Assembly: GCF_000757725.1 (NCBI RefSeq)
Contig: NZ_JJMU01000031.1
Coordinates: 1 to 51,423, forward strand
DNA: 51,423 nucleotides
Source: Sphingobacterium deserti
GTDB taxonomy: Bacteria > Bacteroidota > Bacteroidia > Sphingobacteriales > Sphingobacteriaceae
Reading direction: 5' to 3'
The notes beneath the pieces are model-generated. The model searched no databases and was not told the origin of the DNA. It saw nothing but the letters and a program-made list of their open reading frames with translations. Below are positions 45,567 to 51,423 of the stretch, one piece after another (position 1 is the first letter of the stretch; every line of letters starts with the position of its first letter). The translations under genes were made by a program, and so were the position numbers.

Positions 45567-46093
45567 TAAACTTTCTATCAATCGCCGGGGTCTACAGATG
45601 CCTTGGTCTCTTAATTTACTTTTCATAGCGACGATGATCCGCTCTGTTGAACAATAATTGTTATTCCTTCTCCTATGTAAAATTAGGTTTGCAACTAATA
45701 TTTCCTCGTTGCCTTGTTCATGTATCCTTCGTTCCTATCCTTACTTGTTGGTCAGTGTTGTTCATGAAGCTTTGTCTTTTTTTTCATCACATGCCGGTCA
45801 TGATTCCTGTTTTTAGTGCTGTGTTACTCTAATGTGTAGTGACCGCCCTTGTTTTTACTTGGCTAACAATACCGAGTGTCAGCTTCGCGCCCTTTGTGAC
45901 ATACAGGTTTCCATTTGCGTTAAAAAAACAACGGTTTGTGACTTTATGTAATTAAAATATATGGAATTTGTAGACGGTTGTAGAATAATATTGTAATCAA
46001 TGTTAACGTGAATTTTTATATTTTATATAGATTAATAAAAATTGAAATAATATATATTTTTATATTTTTATGAGCTATATTGTAACTTTTTTA
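45567..46093. other. Gene-free spacer before pair 5
   Basis: About 530 bases. Short frames (e.g. 45647-45832) show no recognisable features and look like translated T-rich spacer. The last 150 bases are extremely AT-rich, leading into the pair 5 promoter. Confidence 0.55.
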
Positions 46094-46126
46094 TTTTGAA
46101 TATTAATCTTTTTACTGTTATATTGG
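46094..46126 (+). promoter_or_regulatory. susC5 promoter (P5)
   Basis: TTTTG (46094-46098), 20-base spacer, TATATTGG (46119-46126). Predicted start ~46133, leaving a ~366-base leader. Confidence 0.65.
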
Positions 46127-46132
46127 TTGCTG

Positions 46133-46498
46133 AAGTGGAAAAGGTTAGTTAACATTTATATAAAATTAAGCCGCTTATTGTCCCATATATCGGAGGATTA
46201 ATGAAAACTAAACAAACGTAATTATGCAACAACAGAATCACATACGCTACCGCGCGATCCATCTCTAGGGCATTCCTTATGCTATATCAGCTCTTAGATT
46301 TTGGGAGCCACGAGCTTTTGGAATTCGTGCTTATTCCTGCTATTAGTCTGTGTCAACCCTAGTGTGGGCTTACTTAACGTGGGCAGTATAACGTTGCTCC
46401 TTTAAGCTTTAGGGAACGAAACAAACCCACATTCACTTTGTAGGGTATTGATCCTTGTGATCCTTCACGCGATAACTAACTAAACAACGATAAACAAA
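46133..46498 (+). promoter_or_regulatory. Long susC5 leader with an upstream short ORF
   Basis: A 14-codon ORF (46224-46268, MQQQNHIRYRAIHL) starts ~91 bases from the predicted transcript start, after AACTAAACAAACG. The similar AACTAAACAACG recurs just before the real ATG at 46499. Between them are small inverted repeats (CACGA/TCGTG, CCC/GGG pairs) and a direct repeat GATCCTTGTGATCCTT. The filler is unrelated in sequence to the leaders of pairs 3 and 4. Confidence 0.55.
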
Positions 46499-49400
46499 AT
46501 GAAACAAAAATTATTAAGTATTCTTTTTGTGCTGACTTGCCTGCTCGGGGTATCGTTCGCGCAAAATAGACAAGTTACCGGAAAGGTGACTTCCGCCAAA
46601 GACGGCACGCCTATAAGTGGCGTATCCGTGTCGGTAGTTGGTAGTACTACCGCAACGCAAACAGATGCGGATGGAAAGTATACAATCTCTGTTCCATCCG
46701 TTGGAACACTTTCCTTTTCGTATATAGGGTATGTTGCTCAGCGTATTGCACTATCGAACCAATCGGTGCTTGACGTTCAATTAAGCAATGATGAGTCTGC
46801 ATTGGAAGAGGTGCTAGTGACGGGATATGGAACGCAGCTTAAGAAAGAGTTTACGGGAGCTGCATCTTCAGTCAAAGGAGCTGTTTTGGCAGATCGACCG
46901 ATTCAAAGTTTCGGTCAGGGATTGACAGGGCAAGCCTCGGGTGTTAATATCGTACAGCCTAATGGACTTTTAAATAATCCACCCGTGATACGTGTGCGTG
47001 GTTTAAGCTCGATTTCCTTAAGCTCGTTCCCACTTGTTGTAGTGGATGGGATCCCGATCTCAACAAATGATGTGTCTGTCAATGCGGCTACAAATAATCC
47101 TCTTTCCGATATTAATCCCGCTGACATCGAGTCCATCGATATTTTGAAAGATGCGGCGTCAGCATCTATCTATGGATCACGTGCCGCAGCAGGTGTGCTG
47201 GTGATTACCACCAAGCGCGGTAAGGTAGGTGCTACTAAAGTTACGTATGACGGTTGGGTAGGTGTGACATCACCCGTCCGCCTACAGAAAGTATTAAATG
47301 CGCAGCAATACATGGATTTTAAGAACAATGCTATTGCTAACGCCTTGCAGGTAAATCCTGGTTTTACAGCTGCCCCTGCAGGTGCTTTGAGGCCGAGTTA
47401 TGATGAAAATGGTGATTTAGTCGATGTAAATTGGGCAGATGTTATATATAGAGATGCATTTTCGCAGAACCACAATTTAACCGTTTCCGGCGGGACTGAA
47501 AAAACGCGCTACTATTTTTCGGCTGGAATGACCGATCAAGATGGCTTTTTAGCGGCTAACAATTTCAAACGTAGGAATGGCCGTTTCAATATTGATCACA
47601 ACTTAACGGATTGGCTAAAAATCGGGGCAAATATCAATTTCACAAATAATATCAACAATGCTCCTAATAGCGGCTCCAATGTGGATGGTGCATTTGCATC
47701 TTCGGGTTTAGGTCGTCTAGCCCTAACGCAGGCTCCCAATGTTCCTATTTATAACCCGGCCACCTCAAGCGGCTACAATGTTGAAAATAATGCTATCGGA
47801 CGTGGTGCAAATGCTATTGCTATGCAATGGTCCAATCCGCAAGTATTAATTGATTTAGATAGGAATACATCCGAAAACAATCGGTTGTTTTCTAATTTCG
47901 CTGCCGAAGCAAAGCTGTTAGAGGGCCTGACCTTTAAAACATCTTTTACTTGGGATCTGCGAAATACTCAGAATAACCGCTTTTGGAACCCCATCAACGG
48001 CGATGGCCAAGCAACAATCGCGGATGCCTATAATAATCAGACAAAAGCCGATAACTGGAATTGGATTAATACCTTACAGTATCAGCGAAGTTTTGATGAT
48101 CATAATCTAAATCTTATAGTCGGTTCCGATGCGCAAAAAACTCGCATCACGAACTGGGGAGCGATAAGACAAGGGCTTACAGATCCATTCTTTGATAGTT
48201 TCCAAGGCGTATATTTAACAAATTTAGCTGGCCTCGACAACGGTATTGACGATATAGCTTTCGAGGCCTACCTAGCAAGTGCGAGCTATAACTATGCAGG
48301 AAAATATTTTATCAGCGGTAATTTCAGACGCGACGGCAATTCCGCTTTGTCGGAGCGTAATCGTTGGGGGAATTTCGGTGGAGCGTCAATAGGTTGGGGT
48401 ATACACCAGGAAGAGTTTTTTAAGTCAAGTTCCTTGGCCAGGTTTATGAGCAACTTTATGGTTCGGGCTAGTTGGGGTAGGACGGGCAATGGTAACCTGA
48501 CGAATTACTATGGAGCCTATAGCCTCTATGGAAGCACGGTTTACGGTGCCGCCGCTCCGTCTATCTTCTATGACCAGGCTGGGAATCCAGACCTGAAGTG
48601 GGAGACAAATCAACAGACCAACGTTGGCGTAGATCTCGGTTTTTTTAACAATCGGTTATCTGTAGAAGCGAATTGGTTTAACAAAAATATTGACAATCTG
48701 ATTCTAGAGGTTCCACAGGCTCCGTCGAAAGGAATTCCGGAGAACATTATTCTAACGAATGTGGGCTCCATGTATAACCGAGGATGGGAATTTGCATTGA
48801 ATGCGACACCAGTGTCTACAAACAATTTCTCATGGCGCGCAAACCTGAACGTTTCATTTATAAAAAATGAGGTAACAGCGTTGATAGATGATAATACCCC
48901 TATTTTAGGGTATACGAGCGGACTTGAACTAACTAGCGTAACAATGGTCGGTTATTCCGCTGCTAACATTTATGGTGTGCGCACCACAGGCGTAAATCCA
49001 GAAAATGGACGTCGAATATTTATCGATAATCAAGATCGGCAAGTACAATACCAACACTTGGGAGGAGCTAATGCATGGACGTTGCTCGATGGTACGCCGG
49101 TAAGCGCTTCATCGGTGACAGGAGCTACTAGACCTCTAGGAAATACGATGCCGACCTACTTTGGCGGTTTCAACAATACCTTCACCTACAAAAATTGGGA
49201 TTTGTTATTAAATTTTACGTTCTCGGGAGGAAACTATATATACAATGGAACGCGGGCGGGCTTATATGATCAGCGCGTTTGGAATAACTCTGTAGACGTC
49301 CTCGATGCCTGGTCGCCCGAAAACACGGGTAGCAATATTCCTAGGCCGATTTACTCCGATAATGTATCGAATGGATCTGCTTTCTTGATCGAAGAACATG

Positions 49401-49654
49401 TCGAAAAAGGTGATTTTCTTCGTTTGCAAACCGCCACATTAGGGTATCGATTGCCAGAACGGCTGTTCGGAAGGTCCGGTATCTCATCCGCTCGGTTTTA
49501 CTTGCAGGCAAACAATCTATTTCTACTTACAGGATACACGGGGGTGGATCCGGAAATATCCTCCAACGGTAATTCGAACATATCTTCCGGTATCGAGCGT
49601 AATTCCATACCGCAAGGCAGGGCATTTACATTGGGTGTGAGTGTAGGTTTCTAA
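46499..49654 (+). CDS. SusC/RagA-family TonB-dependent receptor (pair 5)
   Basis: 1051 aa. Signal peptide MKQKLLSILFVLTCLLGVSFA, nearly that of pair 3. A carboxypeptidase-like domain (QNRQVTGKVTSAKDG...) is followed by EEVLVTGYGTQLKKEFTGA. The plug has IRVRGLSSISLSSFPLVVVDGIPI and SIYGSRAAAGVLVITTKRG; the barrel ends TLGVSVGF. The plug carries a longer loop before its last strand (STNDVSVNAATNNPLSDIN), as in RagA-like receptors. TonB-powered import pore; ligand unknown. SusD5 starts 19 bases after. Confidence 0.95.
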   Translation: MKQKLLSILFVLTCLLGVSFAQNRQVTGKVTSAKDGTPISGVSVSVVGSTTATQTDADGKYTISVPSVGTLSFSYIGYVAQRIALSNQSVLDVQLSNDESALEEVLVTGYGTQLKKEFTGAASSVKGAVLADRPIQSFGQGLTGQASGVNIVQPNGLLNNPPVIRVRGLSSISLSSFPLVVVDGIPISTNDVSVNAATNNPLSDINPADIESIDILKDAASASIYGSRAAAGVLVITTKRGKVGATKVTYDGWVGVTSPVRLQKVLNAQQYMDFKNNAIANALQVNPGFTAAPAGALRPSYDENGDLVDVNWADVIYRDAFSQNHNLTVSGGTEKTRYYFSAGMTDQDGFLAANNFKRRNGRFNIDHNLTDWLKIGANINFTNNINNAPNSGSNVDGAFASSGLGRLALTQAPNVPIYNPATSSGYNVENNAIGRGANAIAMQWSNPQVLIDLDRNTSENNRLFSNFAAEAKLLEGLTFKTSFTWDLRNTQNNRFWNPINGDGQATIADAYNNQTKADNWNWINTLQYQRSFDDHNLNLIVGSDAQKTRITNWGAIRQGLTDPFFDSFQGVYLTNLAGLDNGIDDIAFEAYLASASYNYAGKYFISGNFRRDGNSALSERNRWGNFGGASIGWGIHQEEFFKSSSLARFMSNFMVRASWGRTGNGNLTNYYGAYSLYGSTVYGAAAPSIFYDQAGNPDLKWETNQQTNVGVDLGFFNNRLSVEANWFNKNIDNLILEVPQAPSKGIPENIILTNVGSMYNRGWEFALNATPVSTNNFSWRANLNVSFIKNEVTALIDDNTPILGYTSGLELTSVTMVGYSAANIYGVRTTGVNPENGRRIFIDNQDRQVQYQHLGGANAWTLLDGTPVSASSVTGATRPLGNTMPTYFGGFNNTFTYKNWDLLLNFTFSGGNYIYNGTRAGLYDQRVWNNSVDVLDAWSPENTGSNIPRPIYSDNVSNGSAFLIEEHVEKGDFLRLQTATLGYRLPERLFGRSGISSARFYLQANNLFLLTGYTGVDPEISSNGNSNISSGIERNSIPQGRAFTLGVSVGF

Positions 49655-49673
49655 TTCTTAACTATTCAATAAG

Positions 49674-51137
49674 ATGAAAAATATATTTCAAAAATTTAAG
49701 GGCAGCGTTACGAAGGCTACCTTTGCGCTGTTGCCATTCACCCTGTTGGCGGTGGGGTGTGGGAAAGATTTCCTGCAATATCCGTCGGAGACCAGTATCC
49801 CTGAAGAGATAACGTTCGACACGCCTGAGCGCATCCTTGCTCAGGTAAACGGTCTCTATACATCTACTAAAAACGGAGGTCTGTACGCGGGAAGATATTT
49901 GATATACAACGATATCAGGGGTGAAGAGTTTGCAAATAGAACATCAAATACGGTCACTGGCTTCACGACATGGCAATTTACGAATGACCCTACGGATACT
50001 TATATTGCTAATTTTTGGACGATGGCATATCTTACCATCAATCGTGTAAATAAGTTCCTTGCAGATTTTGATAATCATCCCGGTGTGGTCTCTGCCGAGC
50101 TAGAGGCAAACTACCGCGCGGAGGCAAAATTTATACGCGGACTTTGTTACTACACCCTAGTCCAGTTGTTTGCCATGCCGTACGCCCTTGATAACGGTGC
50201 GTCGCCTGGCGTGCCTCTTCGTCTGCAGCCGGAAACAAACACGTCGAATAATAATCTGGCGAGCAGCTCGGTAGCGGAAATTTACGCCCAGATCTTAAGT
50301 GATCTTAACGATGCGGAAGCAAACCTTCCTGCATCCTACAGTACAGCAGAATTGAACACAACGCGGGCGCATAAAAACACGGCAATAGCATTGAAAACCC
50401 GTATCTATTTGGTGATGAATCGTTACACGGATGTTATTACCGAGGCAAATAAGCTGGTTTCAGTTAATGCTCCATTCGCTTCCCCAAATTCGGCAAATGT
50501 AGCGCATCAGCTGAATGCGAATGTCGTCAATGTGTTTAGGACGCCCTTTACTACGTCAGAAAATATATTCTCATTTCCCATGGCTGAAACAAATGCTCCG
50601 GGTATACAGAATCAGTTGGGGTATTATTACAATGCCGGCAACATCGAATACTATTTAAGTCGTGGTGCAGCTAGTATTTTCGGTAATACGACAGCTTGGC
50701 CATCGGCAGATGCCCGGCGGACGGGGCTTACTGCGGCCTATGATGCCAACATGGATATTTTGACTAAGTGGAGCGGCGCGGCTCCTTTTACAGACTGGGT
50801 TCCAGTAATACGATATGCAGAAGTCTTGCTGAACCTTGCCGAAGCTGAAGTGGGAGACCAATCCCGAGCTATTGCGCTTCTGGCGGCGGTAAGAAACCGG
50901 TCCGACGCATCTTATGTGTTTTCAGGATTGACAGATAGGGCGAACATAGTTAATAGTATACTTACGGAACGAAGGATAGAATTTCTTGGGGAGGGATTTC
51001 GAGTGCCGGATTTGCAGCGAAGACTATCACCAATTGTATCATTGGGTGCCGGCGCAAACATCCCTGTCACAGATGGTAGATACATTTTTCCAATACCAGC
51101 GGGAGAGGTGTTGACAAATCCGGGTGTTAGTCAGTAA
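49674..51137 (+). CDS. SusD/RagB-family nutrient-binding lipoprotein (pair 5)
   Basis: 487 aa. Lipobox LAVGC (C29) followed by GKDFL, a surface-exposed lipoprotein start; the signal peptide is long and has a basic N-terminus. Body with AEAKFIRGLCYYTLVQLFAMPY and the C-terminal ERRIEFLGEGFRVPDLQRRLSP. The divergent C-terminal motif places it nearer RagB-type SusD proteins than pairs 1-3. It probably binds the ligand of SusC5. Confidence 0.95.
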   Translation: MKNIFQKFKGSVTKATFALLPFTLLAVGCGKDFLQYPSETSIPEEITFDTPERILAQVNGLYTSTKNGGLYAGRYLIYNDIRGEEFANRTSNTVTGFTTWQFTNDPTDTYIANFWTMAYLTINRVNKFLADFDNHPGVVSAELEANYRAEAKFIRGLCYYTLVQLFAMPYALDNGASPGVPLRLQPETNTSNNNLASSSVAEIYAQILSDLNDAEANLPASYSTAELNTTRAHKNTAIALKTRIYLVMNRYTDVITEANKLVSVNAPFASPNSANVAHQLNANVVNVFRTPFTTSENIFSFPMAETNAPGIQNQLGYYYNAGNIEYYLSRGAASIFGNTTAWPSADARRTGLTAAYDANMDILTKWSGAAPFTDWVPVIRYAEVLLNLAEAEVGDQSRAIALLAAVRNRSDASYVFSGLTDRANIVNSILTERRIEFLGEGFRVPDLQRRLSPIVSLGAGANIPVTDGRYIFPIPAGEVLTNPGVSQ

Positions 51138-51228
51138 AGTTGGAGTAGTGAAACGCATGATTCATGCTCCATACGCATCGTTGAAAATTCGATTATAGGC
51201 ATTGCTTTTAATCACGGCAGTATCGTAT

Positions 51229-51268
51229 AAAAAAGGGTTGGAGTTTAGTGCTCTGATCCTTTTTTTAG
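51229..51268 (+). terminator. Intrinsic terminator after susD5
   Basis: AAAAAAGGGTTGGAG and CTCTGATCCTTTTTTT form an imperfect stem around TTTAGTG, with a T-run at the end. It lies ~90 bases past the susD5 stop and closes the last transcript in the window. Confidence 0.8.
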
Positions 51269-51283
51269 ATGATTGTGTGTAGA

Positions 51284-51423
51284 ATTGCGTAATGTGATAA
51301 GTTAGATTTTATAGCAGTGGCCGTCCTTGCGAGCCAGAGGGACGATGGCGCGGCAATTTTCAGTAGCTGGTAGTGGGTATTGCGTAATGAGATAGTAAGT
51401 CTGTCAGAAGAGAGGCCGTCCTT
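51284..51423. repeat. Two copies of a ~95 bp intergenic repeat, second cut by window end
   Basis: ATTGCGTAATG(T/A)GAT (51284 and 51379) is followed in both copies by GGCCGTCCTT (51319 and 51414), a period of 95 bases. The first copy continues CCGTCCTTGCGAG...GAGGGACGAT, resembling the repeat at the left end of the window and the general GTCATTGCGAG-type REP sequences of many bacteria. The array probably continues beyond the window. Confidence 0.6.

Noticed and set aside
45437..45832. Frames of ~60 codons after susD4
   Set aside because: One overlaps the susD4 end and the 15-bp hairpin; the other is T-rich spacer. No recognisable protein features.
24538..51137. Invertible (phase-variable) susC promoter or shufflon
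   Set aside because: All five susC genes point the same way, each has its own promoter, and no inverted copies of the 5' block or a recombinase gene were seen.

Overview
The window looks like the chromosome of a Bacteroidota member, most likely family Sphingobacteriaceae (Sphingobacterium/Pedobacter-like). The reasons are five tandem SusC/SusD pairs, a DUF4271-hemD gene pair, promoters of the Bacteroidota type (TTTG-N18-20-TAnnTTTG) with almost no Shine-Dalgarno sequences, and lipoproteins with Cys-Ser/Asn-Lys-Asp/Glu starts. The genus is an inference from protein style. No rRNA, tRNA, CRISPR array, insertion sequence, prophage or defence locus was seen.

Layout. 1-231: three tandem copies of an ~80 bp repeat, then a terminator. 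271-2558 (-): an SDR oxidoreductase translationally coupled to an unusual phosphoserine phosphatase that carries pieces of 3-phosphoglycerate dehydrogenase. 2805-5380 (+): a ureohydrolase-fold protein lacking most metal ligands, then rmuC. 5437-7128 (-): gamma-glutamyltransferase lipoprotein. 7390-8148 (+): secreted EEP-family hydrolase. 8179-8987 (-): dtd and a MazG-like pyrophosphohydrolase. 9136-11735 (-): a TonB-dependent receptor under a TPP riboswitch, so probably a thiamin-related importer. 11910-14901 (+): amidohydrolase, acylphosphatase and polysaccharide flippase. 14944-16566 (-): dusB and tag. 16627-18326 (+): DUF4271 membrane protein and hemD. 18921-19790 (+): JmjC/cupin_8 protein. 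19900-23258 (-): a partial trp operon, trpE - small chorismate-mutase-like gene - trpG - trpC. It is preceded by a textbook attenuator with a Trp-Trp-Trp leader peptide. 23296-23973 (-): trmD.

From 24.4 kb to the end there are five consecutive susC-susD operons on the + strand. No CAZyme, peptidase, sulfatase, sigma/anti-sigma pair or other regulator lies between them. Each pair has its own promoter, and the five promoters are almost the same: TTTTG or TTG, a 19-20 bp spacer, then TATATT(T/A/G)G or TACATTAG. The first ~60 bases of all five susC genes (signal peptide) are nearly identical, while the barrels diverge. Pairs 3, 4 and 5 have long leaders (~340-380 nt). In these a short ORF starts where susC starts in pairs 1 and 2, and ~240-290 nt later a second copy of the UTR motif precedes the real susC start. 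This two-start leader, repeated with unrelated filler sequence, is the least explained feature of the window.

The most certain regulatory systems are the trp attenuator (23074-23222) and the TPP riboswitch (11590-11698). The best protein-level oddities are the SerB-SerA hybrid, the chorismate-mutase-like gene inside the trp operon, and the ureohydrolase-like protein with missing metal ligands.
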